Source of the DNA: Acidovorax sp. 107
Lineage (GTDB): Bacteria > Pseudomonadota > Gammaproteobacteria > Burkholderiales > Burkholderiaceae_C
Direction of reading: 5' to 3'
NCBI RefSeq assembly: GCF_003058055.1
Contig: NZ_QBTZ01000001.1
Location: forward strand, 1,862,501-1,926,500
Length of the DNA stretch: 64,000 nucleotides
The stretch's first letter is position 1. Each line of letters opens with the position of its first letter. Of this stretch, positions 22,299 through 32,812 are shown piece by piece. The translations under genes and the position numbers were made by a program. The notes under the pieces are model-generated. The model was not told the DNA's origin. It made no database searches and saw nothing but the letters and a program-made list of their open reading frames with translations.

Positions 22299-22302
<4 letters not shown>
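21274..22302 (-). CDS. meaB: Methylmalonyl-CoA mutase-associated G-protein MeaB/ArgK
   Basis: A 342-residue SIMIBI-class GTPase. Walker A is GVPGVGKST near residues 60-68; [18 protein letters not shown] and ETVGVGQSE are the switch regions; NKAD is the base-specificity motif. It gates cobalamin loading of methylmalonyl-CoA mutase and protects the enzyme. The GTG start overlaps the mutase stop codon (GTGA), implying coupling. The last ten residues ([10 protein letters not shown]) and the stop codon are encoded by a copy of the dispersed GATAGC repeat, so the C-terminus appears to have been replaced or extended by repeat insertion. Confidence 0.93.
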
Positions 22303-24467
<2,165 letters not shown>

Positions 24468-24551
24468 GGCGAAAGCTACTCCGAAGATGGCATGGGGGCG
24501 TCCAACACGGCGCACAGGCGGTGACCGCACAGGTGCTGTGGTGTGGCGGCG

Positions 24552-24600
24552 AGTTTACATCATTCATAATTATTGATTCAAAATATTCCGTGCAGCTTAC
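24552..24600. promoter_or_regulatory. Divergent promoter region with partial dyad, mutase/GntR
   Basis: An A+T-rich patch between the divergent mutase and GntR starts. ATTCATAATTATTGAT (24562-24577) has a palindromic ATAATTAT core and matching outer bases. It is a reasonable operator for the adjacent GntR regulator, by position only. Confidence 0.4.
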
Positions 24601-24610
24601 AATCCGTCCC

Positions 24611-25246
24611 ATGTCTGCCCTCACACTCACTCCCCGCGCGCTCTACGAAGAAGTGGCCGAGCAATTGCGCCAGCGCATCTTCCGCCGCGAGCTGGAGCCC
24701 GGCAGCTGGATCGACGAGCTCAAGATTGCCGAGGAGTTCGGCATCAGCCGCACGCCGCTGCGCGAGGCGCTGAAGGTGCTGGCCGCCGAAGGCCTGGTCA
24801 CGATGAAGGTGCGCCGTGGCGCCTATGTGACGGAGATGAGCGAAAAAGACCTGCGCGACGTGTACCACCTGCTCAGCCTGCTGGAGAGCGACGCCGCGGG
24901 CGTGGTGGCCGAGCGCGCCACCGAGGCCCAGCTGAAAACGCTGCAAGACCTGCACGCCGAGCTGGAAGCCGCCGTGGCAGACCGCGAAAAATTCTTTGCC
25001 ATCAACGAGCGCTTTCACATGCACCTGCTGGAGATGGCCGACAACCGCTGGCGCAGCCAGATGGTGGCCGACCTGCGCAAGGTGATGAAGCTCAACCGCC
25101 ACAACTCGCTGTTCAAGCAAGGGCGCATCGAAGACTCGCTGAGCGAGCACCGCGCCATCCTGGCTGCGATGCTGGCGCGCGACGCCAAGGCCACGGCCAA
25201 GGCCATGCAGGCGCACTTCGCACAGGGGCTGGAAGCGGCGACCTGA
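24611..25246 (+). CDS. GntR family (FadR/VanR-type FCD) transcriptional regulator
   Basis: A 211-residue regulator. The N-terminal winged helix spans about residues 8-75 (LYEEVAEQLRQRIFRRELEPGSWIDELKIAEEFGISRTPLREAL), and an all-helical FCD ligand domain follows, with metal-binding-type histidines (ERFHMHLLEMA, SEHRAIL). The ATG at 24611 begins right at the first conserved residues. It is divergent from methylmalonyl-CoA mutase and probably controls the propionyl-CoA genes, with an organic acid or acyl-CoA as effector; this is inferred from position. Confidence 0.88.
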   Translation: MSALTLTPRALYEEVAEQLRQRIFRRELEPGSWIDELKIAEEFGISRTPLREALKVLAAEGLVTMKVRRGAYVTEMSEKDLRDVYHLLSLLESDAAGVVAERATEAQLKTLQDLHAELEAAVADREKFFAINERFHMHLLEMADNRWRSQMVADLRKVMKLNRHNSLFKQGRIEDSLSEHRAILAAMLARDAKATAKAMQAHFAQGLEAAT

Positions 25247-25281
25247 AGCGGCTACGCGCTGACGCGTGCAGGCCTGCGTCG

Positions 25282-26445
25282 TCAGGCGGCCGACTCCACC
25301 CGATTGCGCCCACCGGCCTTTGCGGCGTACAGCGCTTCGTCCGCACGCCTGAGAACGTCGTGAAAGCTGCTGTCTCGTGCCCCGACGGCCGCGACACCCA
25401 TGGATACCGTCATCGAGACCGTCTTGCCATCGACATGCAACACCTCGCGCGCCACCAGCGCGCGCAGCCGCTCTGCGGCCGTGACGGCGGCGTCGATATC
25501 CAGGCCATCCCAGAGCACCACAAATTCTTCGCCGCCGTGCCGGGCAGCCAGATCCGCGCCGCGGCATGCGGCCCTCAGATGCTCTGCCACATGCCGCAGC
25601 GCCACATCCCCTACCTCATGGCCGTGTGTGTCGTTGATGGACTTGAAGTGGTCGATGTCGATGACGGCCAAAGCCAAAGTTTGCCCCGGCAGGCGGGTCG
25701 CTTCGCCAAAGCGTCGCTCACCCACGGTAACGAGGGTTCTTCGGTTGGGCAGCCCCGTGAGGTAGTCGGTGGATGCCGCCAGTTGCCACTGCCGGCCGAC
25801 ACTTTCGGAACACATCAGCAGAAAGGCGGTGGTGCCCACCACCGGCAGCAGGGCCGTGACCATGGGGCTGGCGATGTTGATCCACGCCCCCTCGCCCGTG
25901 ACGTCAAAAGAGGGGCTGGCGCCACGCGCAGCCAGATAGGCGGCGCGGAACACCAGAAACACCGCGACCAGCGCAAACAAGCTGGCCATCACGCGACGGC
26001 TGTGCCGCCCTTCCGACGTCTTTTGCGACAACAGCAATTCAAAACTGGCGAGCAGCAAGAACGTGCAGCTTGCGGTCAGGATGAGCACCCGCATGCGGGT
26101 GTCGGGCTGAAACACGGCAAACCAAATAACGCCCAAGGTGCCGACCACCGCAGGCGCCAGCAGCCAGCGTGGGTCAGGCAGGCCATAGAACTGCCGCAGG
26201 GCGCGCCAGTAGCCGGTGCACCCCAGCATGACGAGGCCATTGGCCAGCGGAGACGCCACCCCCAGAGGCAAGTGGTACTGAAACGCATACAGCAGCGAGC
26301 TGCCGGCCAACATCAGCGTGGCAATACGCCAGGTCTCCGCGCTGGGGCGCAGCGTCACCGGGAAGTCCCTGCGCATCAACCCCAGTACCCATCCATTGGC
26401 CAGCATCATCAGTGTGGCAACAACAAAGATGGTGACGGGATCCAT
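25282..26445 (-). CDS. Membrane-bound diguanylate cyclase (GGDEF)
   Basis: A 387-residue protein. The N-terminal part has about six membrane helices; a C-terminal GGDEF domain follows, with the active-site variant GGEEF at about residues 304-308. An intact inhibitory RxxD site (RGAD) lies five residues before it. GGEEF is catalytically competent in other cyclases, so c-di-GMP synthesis with product inhibition is expected. The ATG at 26445 is the first to fit the membrane-helix start. Divergent from an acyl-CoA ligase gene. The sensed signal is unknown. Confidence 0.9.
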   Translation of the reverse strand: MDPVTIFVVATLMMLANGWVLGLMRRDFPVTLRPSAETWRIATLMLAGSSLLYAFQYHLPLGVASPLANGLVMLGCTGYWRALRQFYGLPDPRWLLAPAVVGTLGVIWFAVFQPDTRMRVLILTASCTFLLLASFELLLSQKTSEGRHSRRVMASLFALVAVFLVFRAAYLAARGASPSFDVTGEGAWINIASPMVTALLPVVGTTAFLLMCSESVGRQWQLAASTDYLTGLPNRRTLVTVGERRFGEATRLPGQTLALAVIDIDHFKSINDTHGHEVGDVALRHVAEHLRAACRGADLAARHGGEEFVVLWDGLDIDAAVTAAERLRALVAREVLHVDGKTVSMTVSMGVAAVGARDSSFHDVLRRADEALYAAKAGGRNRVESAA

Positions 26446-26765
26446 GGGAGGTGCAAAGAAGGGGATTGGCGCCAAGGCGCAAAACGGCATTCTCCCTGCA
26501 AAGTTCGGCCAAGCCTTGCAGAGGCGCCCGTTCACCCCTGCTAGCCGGATTGGCGCCCGCGATCATTCCAACAAGTGGAACACACCATTTACAACCCGCG
26601 TGGCCTACGACGGGGTTTTGCAAGTTTCCCTCGCTATGATCCTGCGGGTTTCCACTGAGGCAACCGCCGGCCCGCCGGCTCAGCGCCCGCATGAATCCCC
26701 GGCACACGCTTCCCGGCCGGGCCCGCCCGGCCGCCCTGGCGCGGCTGCCTCCACCGTACAGTTCC
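26446..26765. other. 320-base divergent intergenic region
   Basis: No gene is recognised. It must carry the promoters of the leftward GGDEF gene and the rightward AMP-ligase gene. A TATGAT hexamer at 26635-26640 would be a good -10 for the rightward gene, but no -35 at proper spacing is seen. In-frame ATG/GTG codons between 26691 and 26766 give an arginine/proline-rich extension that is probably untranslated. Confidence 0.3.
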
Positions 26766-28622
26766 ATGCTCGCCACTCCTTCCGATATTGCCAGCGTGCA
26801 AACGCTGCCCCAGCTCTTGGCCTACCGCGCCACCCGCACCCCCCAGGCCGAGGCCTACCGGGCGTTTGATCCGTCCCGCCAGGCATGGGCCAGCCTCACC
26901 TGGGCGCAGACCGCAGAGCGTGTGAACACCTGGGCCCAGGCCCTCGCCGCCATGCAGCTGCCACCGGCCGCCCGCGTGGCCATCTTGCTGCCCAACGGCC
27001 TCAATGCCATGTGCGCAGACCAGGCCACGCTGGCCATCGGCGGCGTGCCCGTGCCGCTGCACGCCATCGACAACCCGGGCAGCATCGCCTATATCCTGGC
27101 GGACTGCGAGGCCTCGATGCTGATCGTGAGTCAGGCCGAGCAGTGGGAGAAGATCCGCGCCGTGGGCACGCCGTTCCCGGCCCTGCGCGCCGTGGTGATC
27201 ACCGATGACGACGAGGCGTTCAAGCCCAGTCCCGCGTCGGGCGACAGCCCAGCCGTGGGCTCGCTGGCGCAATGGCTGACGGGCGCGGCGCAAACAGGCG
27301 CCTCCGTTGCGGCCATAGGCCCGCAGGCTGATGACCTGGCCGCCATCGTCTACACCTCCGGCACCACGGGCAAGCCCAAGGGCGTGATGCTGACCCACCG
27401 CAACGTGGTGAGCGACGTGAAGGCCGTGCTGGAGCGCATTGCACCCACGGTGGACGACGTGTTCCTGTCGTTCCTGCCGCTGTCGCACACCTTCGAACGC
27501 ACGGGCGGCTACTACCTGCCGATCGCGGCGGGCAGTTGCGTGGCATACGCCCGCTCAGTGGCCCAGCTGGCGGAAGACCTGAAAACCATACGCCCCACCG
27601 TGCTGGTGTCGGTGCCGCGCATTTACGAGCGCATCCACGCCAAGCTGATCGAAAAGCTCTCGCCCACACCCTGGAAGATGCAGCTGTACGAAGCCGCGCA
27701 GAACAAGGGCTGGGCCCGGTTTTGTGCCGCGCAGCGCCTGCCGGCCCCGACGCCGGACGCCAGCAGCCAGGCGGCAGGCTGGATGACTGCCCTGCCCTGG
27801 CCGGTGCTGCAGGCCCTGGTGGCCAAGCCTTTGCTGGCCCAGTTTGGTGGCCGCGTGCGCGTGGCAGTGAGTGGCGGCGCGCCGCTGTCGCCCACCATTG
27901 CCAAGTGTTTTCTGGGCCTGGGGCTGCCGCTCATTCAGGGCTACGGCATGACCGAGACCGCGCCCGTGGTGTCGGTCAACGCACTGGACGACAACGACCC
28001 CGCCTGCGTGGGCAAGGCCCTGCCCGGTGTGGAGGTGCGCATTGGCGACAACCACGAGCTGCAGGTGCGCGGCCCCATCGTGATGAAGGGCTACTGGAAA
28101 CGCCCCGAAGACACGGCCAAGATACTGAGCCCCGACGGCTGGCTGGGCACGGGCGACCAGGCCGACATCATCAATGGACGCATCTACATCAAGGGCCGCA
28201 TCAAGGAAATCATCGTCACCTCGACCGGCGAGAAGGTCCCCCCAGGCGACCTGGAACTGGCCCTGCTGGCCGACCCGCTGCTGGAACAGGCTTTTGTGGT
28301 GGGCGAAAACCGCCCCTTCATTGCCTGCGTGGCCGTGCTGAACGCGGGCGAGTGGCAGCGCCTGGCGGCCGACCTGGGCATCAACCCCCAGGCGGCGGAC
28401 AGCCTGAACCACCCCAGCGTGCACCGCGCCGTGCTGGCACGCATCGAAAAGAACACCGCCAGTTTTGCCCGCTATGCCGTACCGCGCACGGTGCACCTGA
28501 CGCTGGAGCCGTGGACGATTGAAAACACCTTCATGACCCCCACGCTCAAGCTCAAGCGCAACAACCTGATGGCGCACTTTGCCGAGGCCATTGAGGGCAT
28601 GTACCAGAAGCCGGGGCGCTGA
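26766..28622 (+). CDS. Long-chain fatty acid-CoA ligase (AMP-binding)
   Basis: A 618-residue ANL-superfamily acyl-CoA synthetase. The ATP motif YTSGTTGKPKGVMLTH is at about residues 195-210; GYGMTETAPVVS and the C-terminal GWLGTGDQADIINGRIYIKGRIKEIIVTSTGEKVPP follow, with the catalytic lysine region near the end. It activates fatty acids with ATP and CoA. The MLATPSD start at 26766 is preferred over a start 75 bases upstream, which would add an Arg/Pro-rich stretch. The gene faces a saccharopine-dehydrogenase-like gene convergently. Confidence 0.9.
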   Translation: MLATPSDIASVQTLPQLLAYRATRTPQAEAYRAFDPSRQAWASLTWAQTAERVNTWAQALAAMQLPPAARVAILLPNGLNAMCADQATLAIGGVPVPLHAIDNPGSIAYILADCEASMLIVSQAEQWEKIRAVGTPFPALRAVVITDDDEAFKPSPASGDSPAVGSLAQWLTGAAQTGASVAAIGPQADDLAAIVYTSGTTGKPKGVMLTHRNVVSDVKAVLERIAPTVDDVFLSFLPLSHTFERTGGYYLPIAAGSCVAYARSVAQLAEDLKTIRPTVLVSVPRIYERIHAKLIEKLSPTPWKMQLYEAAQNKGWARFCAAQRLPAPTPDASSQAAGWMTALPWPVLQALVAKPLLAQFGGRVRVAVSGGAPLSPTIAKCFLGLGLPLIQGYGMTETAPVVSVNALDDNDPACVGKALPGVEVRIGDNHELQVRGPIVMKGYWKRPEDTAKILSPDGWLGTGDQADIINGRIYIKGRIKEIIVTSTGEKVPPGDLELALLADPLLEQAFVVGENRPFIACVAVLNAGEWQRLAADLGINPQAADSLNHPSVHRAVLARIEKNTASFARYAVPRTVHLTLEPWTIENTFMTPTLKLKRNNLMAHFAEAIEGMYQKPGR

Positions 28623-28638
28623 GCCAGTCAAGACGGGC

Positions 28639-29760
28639 TCAGTGCACCAGCTCGCCCTCCCGGGCGTAGGCGGAGCCAAAACGGTTGGACAGAACGTCCG
28701 CAAGCGCCACAGACTCCTGCCCGACAAAACCCTGCTGCGGCAGCCGCCCCTGCGCCACCAGATCCAGCGCCGTGCAGATGCCTGCCGCCGTGGTGAGCTG
28801 GATGGCGCTGAGCCGGTGCCCCGCCACCTCGGCGCCCACGATGTGCGCCGAATAAGAGTCCTGCACCAATCGCCCGCCCTTGAGGCCTGATGCGGTGGCA
28901 AACACCACGATCACGTCCTGATCGGTGGTGGGGATGGCGGTTTCGAGAATGTCCTTGAGCAGATCGCGCCGGTCGCGCAGGCGCAAGTCATTCAGCAGCA
29001 ACTTGAGGATGGCGTTGTGGCCCGGGTAGCGGATGGACTGGTAGTCCACCTGCCGCGCCTTGCCCGCCAAGGTTTCCGTCAGCGTGCCCAGCCCGCCCGA
29101 GGTATTGAAGGCCTCGTATTCCACACCGTCGAGCGCAAAAGTCTCCAGCCCCTCCAGCGCGGGCACCGTGGTGCGCACGCCGTCCACAATGGCTTCGCAG
29201 GGGTTGCAGTACTCGTTGATGAGGCCCTCGGTGCTCCAGGTCAGGTTGTAGCGCAGGGCGCCCTGCGGGTAGCGGGGCAGCGCCCCTACCCGCATGCGCA
29301 GCGAGTGCAGGGTGTCAAAGCGCCGGGCCAGGTCGTTGCCCACGATGCCGATGAAGCCCGGCGCCAGGCCGCACTGCGGCATGAGCACGCTGCGGGCATT
29401 GGCGGCCAGGGTGCGGATGGCCTGGGTGCTGGCCACGTCCTCGGTCAGGTCAAAGTAATGCACGCCTGCGCTCGCGCACAACGTGGCTACAGGCACAGCG
29501 CGATGGAATGGCAGTGCGTTCAACACGGCAAAGCGGCCGTCGATGGCGGCTTGCAAGCTCACGTCATCTGTGGTCAACCGGGTGGAGATGCCTAGCGTCG
29601 CCACTTCGGCCAGGCGGGCCGGGTCGCGGTCTGCCACCAGGATGTTGTAGTCGCCGGACTGCTGCAGCAAGAGCGCCATGGCAAAGCCGATGTGGCCCGC
29701 CCCCAGGATGGTGATGGCGCGGCGGGCGGCGGAGTTCGAGGTTGTGGCAAAGGTGGTCAT
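28639..29760 (-). CDS. Saccharopine dehydrogenase-like oxidoreductase
   Basis: A 373-residue NAD(P)-dependent enzyme. The N-terminal Rossmann motif GAGHIGFAMALLLQQSG is followed by a segment LNALPFHRAVPVATLCASAGVHYFDLTED, typical of saccharopine dehydrogenase/lysine 6-dehydrogenase relatives, and a C-terminal catalytic domain. The closest functional class is lysine-epsilon or saccharopine dehydrogenase, so a role in lysine or related amino acid catabolism is likely. It is divergent from an Lrp/AsnC regulator that probably controls it; the exact substrate is unproven. Confidence 0.85.
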   Translation of the reverse strand: MTTFATTSNSAARRAITILGAGHIGFAMALLLQQSGDYNILVADRDPARLAEVATLGISTRLTTDDVSLQAAIDGRFAVLNALPFHRAVPVATLCASAGVHYFDLTEDVASTQAIRTLAANARSVLMPQCGLAPGFIGIVGNDLARRFDTLHSLRMRVGALPRYPQGALRYNLTWSTEGLINEYCNPCEAIVDGVRTTVPALEGLETFALDGVEYEAFNTSGGLGTLTETLAGKARQVDYQSIRYPGHNAILKLLLNDLRLRDRRDLLKDILETAIPTTDQDVIVVFATASGLKGGRLVQDSYSAHIVGAEVAGHRLSAIQLTTAAGICTALDLVAQGRLPQQGFVGQESVALADVLSNRFGSAYAREGELVH

Positions 29761-29881
29761 GGCAGCGCTCCCGGTAGTGCTCGCCGCATGCAGCGGCGAG
29801 GTGTTGGTGATGCCTTGATGCTAGGCAGCAGTTCTGTCAATGTGTAGCTCTCAAAACGTCGAAAGCAGATGTTTGTTTTGC

Positions 29882-29909
29882 CATAACGACGAATATGATG
29901 GGCGTTATG
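29882..29909. promoter_or_regulatory. Inverted repeat, candidate Lrp/AsnC operator
   Basis: Perfect 7-base arms CATAACG (29882-29888) and CGTTATG (29903-29909) with a 14-base A+T-rich spacer, just 5' of the Lrp/AsnC start and between divergent genes. Size and position suit binding of an Lrp-type dimer. Confidence 0.55.
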
Positions 29910-29929
29910 ACTTTTTGGACGGAGCACGC

Positions 29930-30382
29930 ATGACCCAGCCCCTGGATGACACCGACCGGCAACTGCTCAGCCTGTTGCAGGCCAACGCACGCGAGGGCAC
30001 AGCCCAGCTCGCCCGCAAGCTGGGGCTGGCCCGAACCACGGTGGTGGCGCGCATTGCGCGGCTGGAGCGATCCGGTGTGGTCGCGGGCTATGGGGTGCGG
30101 CTGGGTCAGCGGCTAGACGCCACCACCGTGCGGGCGTGGTGCAGCATCTGCGTGCTGCCCAAGACTGCGCCCGCCGTGCTGCGCGCGCTGGAGGCCATGG
30201 CTGAGGTCGAAGAGGTGTCTGCCGTGAGCGGGCCGTTTGATTACCTGGTGTTCTTGCGCTGCACCAGCCACGAGCAGCTTGACGCCCTGCTCGACAAGGT
30301 AGGCCAACTGGACGGCGTGCACCAGACGCAGACCAGCATCGTGCTCAGCCGCAAGATCGACCGGCGAAGCGTGGGAGCCTGA
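29930..30382 (+). CDS. Lrp/AsnC family transcriptional regulator
   Basis: A 150-residue protein. The N-terminal helix-turn-helix (DDTDRQLLSLLQANAREGTAQLARKLGLARTTVVARI) is followed by the RAM ligand domain, with PFDYLVFLRC as the typical effector-binding loop. The ATG at 29930 starts just before the conserved LDDTDRQLL; 30 upstream in-frame codons overlap the putative operator. Divergent from the saccharopine-dehydrogenase-like gene, so autoregulation and control of that gene by an amino acid are likely. Confidence 0.9.
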   Translation: MTQPLDDTDRQLLSLLQANAREGTAQLARKLGLARTTVVARIARLERSGVVAGYGVRLGQRLDATTVRAWCSICVLPKTAPAVLRALEAMAEVEEVSAVSGPFDYLVFLRCTSHEQLDALLDKVGQLDGVHQTQTSIVLSRKIDRRSVGA

Positions 30383-30405
30383 ACGCAGCCCATCGCATCA
30401 ACTAC

Positions 30406-30450
30406 CTTTTTGATAGCAGCTACCGCTTTCCCCATAAGCGCCAGCAGCCC
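30406..30450. repeat. Dispersed hairpin repeat (GATAGC family), copy 3
   Basis: TTTTTGATAGCAGCTACCGCTT followed by AAGCGCCAGCAGC, between the convergent Lrp and acyltransferase genes. Confidence 0.65.
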
Positions 30451-30473
30451 AATTCATTCAATAACCAAAAAAA

Positions 30474-31061
30474 TCAGGCCTCGAACTGCGTCGGGTTCTT
30501 GCCCCGGATCGGCGCATAGAACGCCTTGATGCTCGCCATATCCCGCTCCACATCGCCCGTGGGCTCGAACACCGGGCCCAGGCCGCCGACCTTGCGGCCG
30601 TAGTCCACAAACGCCAGCACGATGGGCACGCCCGCTTGCTGGGCGATGAAGTAAAAGCCCGTCTTCCAATGCCGCGTCTTGCCGCGCGTGCCTTCGGGCG
30701 GCACGATGAGTTGCATGGGGCCGTCGGCATCGCGCATGGCCTGGGCCGAGCTGGCGACCAGGTTGTTGGCCTGGCTGCGGTCCACCGGGATGCCGCCCAG
30801 CCAGCGCATCACCCCGCCGAACGGCGCCTTGAACAGGCTGTGCTTGCCCATCCAGTACACCCGCAGCCGCAGCGAAAACGCCAGCATCAGCGTGTACGGC
30901 AGGTCCCAGTTGCTGGTGTGCGGCGCGGCGATCAGAACGCTTTTGGCGGCGTGGGCAGGCAAGGCGCCTTCCACCTTCCAGCCGGTGATGCGCAGGGTGA
31001 AGCGCGAAATGGCGCGCAGGAGCGTGTTGACAACCGGTGTGTCAAAAATGGTGTGGTGCAT
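30474..31061 (-). CDS. Lysophospholipid acyltransferase family protein
   Basis: A 195-residue PlsC-like acyltransferase. The catalytic H(x)4D motif appears as HTSNWD near residue 51, and the acceptor-binding motif as VPPEGTRGKT near residue 120. An amphipathic N-terminal helix likely anchors it to the membrane. The family transfers acyl chains to lysophosphatidic acid or other lysolipids. The ATG at 31061 removes a 58-residue basic extension unlike the family. Convergent with the Lrp gene. Specific acceptor unknown. Confidence 0.87.
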   Translation of the reverse strand: MHHTIFDTPVVNTLLRAISRFTLRITGWKVEGALPAHAAKSVLIAAPHTSNWDLPYTLMLAFSLRLRVYWMGKHSLFKAPFGGVMRWLGGIPVDRSQANNLVASSAQAMRDADGPMQLIVPPEGTRGKTRHWKTGFYFIAQQAGVPIVLAFVDYGRKVGGLGPVFEPTGDVERDMASIKAFYAPIRGKNPTQFEA

Positions 31062-31385
31062 GGGAAACGGGGTGACAGAACGGAGCCTGGAGCGCTGAAG
31101 CGGGCGGCGAACCCGAGGCCTTGCAGGCGTCGAAAGCGCCGCGAGTATCGCTGATAGGGCCAATGTCCCGCCTTGACGCAAGGCAAAGTACAGCCAACGC
31201 AGCCTGTATGCAGCGCTTGCAATGGCACTCACCATTTGATAGCAATCCAGGCAATCAACACCGGCACTATCGAGTGTTTTGGTTCAATTTTTTGTGACAA
31301 CAACGGAATGCCAAATAAAACTGGCGTTTGCGCCCCGCCGGTACAGAATTCACCAGTAGCAGGCCCGTGTTCTTACCGCCGCCCC
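31062..31385. other. 324-base divergent intergenic region with a repeat copy
   Basis: Between the leftward acyltransferase and the rightward alkB genes. A GATAGC repeat copy lies at about 31233-31273 and is followed by an A+T-rich stretch (31274-31325) that could hold the alkB promoter. No coding gene is supported, although a frame upstream of alkB is open to 31173. Confidence 0.4.
31233..31273. repeat. Dispersed hairpin repeat (GATAGC family), copy 4
   Basis: CATTTGATAGCAATCCAGGC then ACCGGCACTATCG, matching copy 2 at both ends. It lies upstream of alkB. Confidence 0.65.
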
Positions 31386-32567
31386 ATGCTGCAAGCCCAG
31401 CGCCCCACCACACCACCCTACCGCGATCGCAAGCGGTACGCATGGCTGCTGTCGCTGGTGGTGCCCTGCACCGTGGGCGTGGGCCCGGCCTTGATGGTCT
31501 GGACGGGGGATCCGCTGGCGCTGTGGGCGCCGGTGGCCTTTTTCTACCTCGTCGCCCCGTTGCTCGACTGGATGCTGGGCGTGGACCAGAGCAACCCGCC
31601 CGAATCCGCAGTGCCTGCGCTGGAGCACGACCGCTACTACCGCCGCATCACCTTTCTGCTGGTGCCGGTGCTGTGGGCGGCCTTCATCTTCAGCGCCTGG
31701 TGGGTAGCCACGCAGCCCCTGCCCTGGCACGGCGTGCTGGCAATGGTGCTGACCACGGGCACAGTGGGCGGGTTCTGCATCAACCTGGGGCATGAGCTGG
31801 GCCACAAGAACACGGCGCTGGAGCGCTGGTTGGCCAAGCTGGTGCTGTCGCCCACGGCCTATGGGCACTTCTTCATCGAACACAACCGGGGCCACCACCG
31901 CGACGTGGCCACCCCGGCCGACCCGGCCTCGTCGCGCATGGGCGAGTCCATCTACCGCTTTGTGCTGCGCGAGATGCCTGGGGCTGCGCGCCGCGCCTGG
32001 GCGCTGGAGAAGGACCGTCTGGCCCGCCAGCACCTGCCGCTGCTGTCCTGGCACAACGAGATTCTGCAGCCAGCGCTCGTCACGGCGCTGCTGTGGGCCG
32101 GGCTGGCACTGTGGCTGGGCCTGGCAATCCTGCCGTTTTTGCTGGTGGCGTCCTTCTGGGCCAACTTTCAGCTCACCTCGGCCAACTATGTCGAGCACTA
32201 TGGCCTACTGAGGCGGCAAGACGCCAGCGGCCGCTTCGAACCTTGCCGCCCCCAGCATTCGTGGAACAGCAACCACGTGTTCTCCAACTGGGCCTTGTTC
32301 CATCTGCAGCGGCACTCCGACCACCACGCGCACCCGCTGCGCCGCTACCAGTCGCTGCGCCACTTTGACGACGTGCCGCAGTTGCCCATCGGCTACTTCG
32401 GCATGTTCACGCTGGCCTATGTGCCGCCCCTGTGGCGCCGCGTGATGGACCCGCGCCTGCTGGCCCAGGTGGGCCGCGACGCCACCCACATCAACATCGA
32501 CCCGCGCCAGCGGACCGAGATCGTGCGGAAATACAGGCTGCAAGACCTGGGGCAGAACGCGCGTTGA
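31386..32567 (+). CDS. alkB: AlkB-type alkane 1-monooxygenase
   Basis: A 393-residue integral membrane diiron hydroxylase with about six membrane helices. All histidine boxes are visible: HELGHK, EHNRGHHRDVATPADPASS, NYVEHYGLLR and LQRHSDHHAHPLRRYQ. The family oxidises medium-chain n-alkanes to 1-alkanols, using electrons from rubredoxin. No rubredoxin or rubredoxin reductase gene is seen nearby, so electron donors must be encoded elsewhere. The ATG at 31386 precedes the first conserved segment; the open frame upstream contains the repeat and is unlikely to be translated. Confidence 0.93.
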   Translation: MLQAQRPTTPPYRDRKRYAWLLSLVVPCTVGVGPALMVWTGDPLALWAPVAFFYLVAPLLDWMLGVDQSNPPESAVPALEHDRYYRRITFLLVPVLWAAFIFSAWWVATQPLPWHGVLAMVLTTGTVGGFCINLGHELGHKNTALERWLAKLVLSPTAYGHFFIEHNRGHHRDVATPADPASSRMGESIYRFVLREMPGAARRAWALEKDRLARQHLPLLSWHNEILQPALVTALLWAGLALWLGLAILPFLLVASFWANFQLTSANYVEHYGLLRRQDASGRFEPCRPQHSWNSNHVFSNWALFHLQRHSDHHAHPLRRYQSLRHFDDVPQLPIGYFGMFTLAYVPPLWRRVMDPRLLAQVGRDATHINIDPRQRTEIVRKYRLQDLGQNAR

Positions 32568-32625
32568 TGCGCTGACGACCAGGCACAGGCCTCTGTGCGC
32601 CCAGACACACAAGCCCTTGAACTTC

Positions 32626-32653
32626 GTTTTTGATAGCATCCAGCGCAATCAAC
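32626..32653. repeat. GATAGC-family repeat, partial copy 5
   Basis: TTTTTGATAGCATCCAGCGC followed by AATCAAC; shares the left end with copies 1 and 4 but the right arm is not clear. Between alkB and dusA. Confidence 0.5.
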
Positions 32654-32812
32654 ATGAGCGCCTGCGCCCGTGTTGAGCCAAAACCCTCCTGCGACACCTC
32701 GCGCGCAGCCAGTGGGATAATCCGGGTTTCGCACCTGCAGCCCCGCAGCGGCCCCGACCAGAGGGGCCGCTCTGCTGCAGAACATCCCCCTCTCCGCCCT
32801 CGCTGTTTGCCC

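Noticed and set aside
26635..26640. TATGAT as -10 of the acyl-CoA ligase promoter
   Set aside because: No -35 element at 16-18 bases spacing; too weak to annotate as a promoter.
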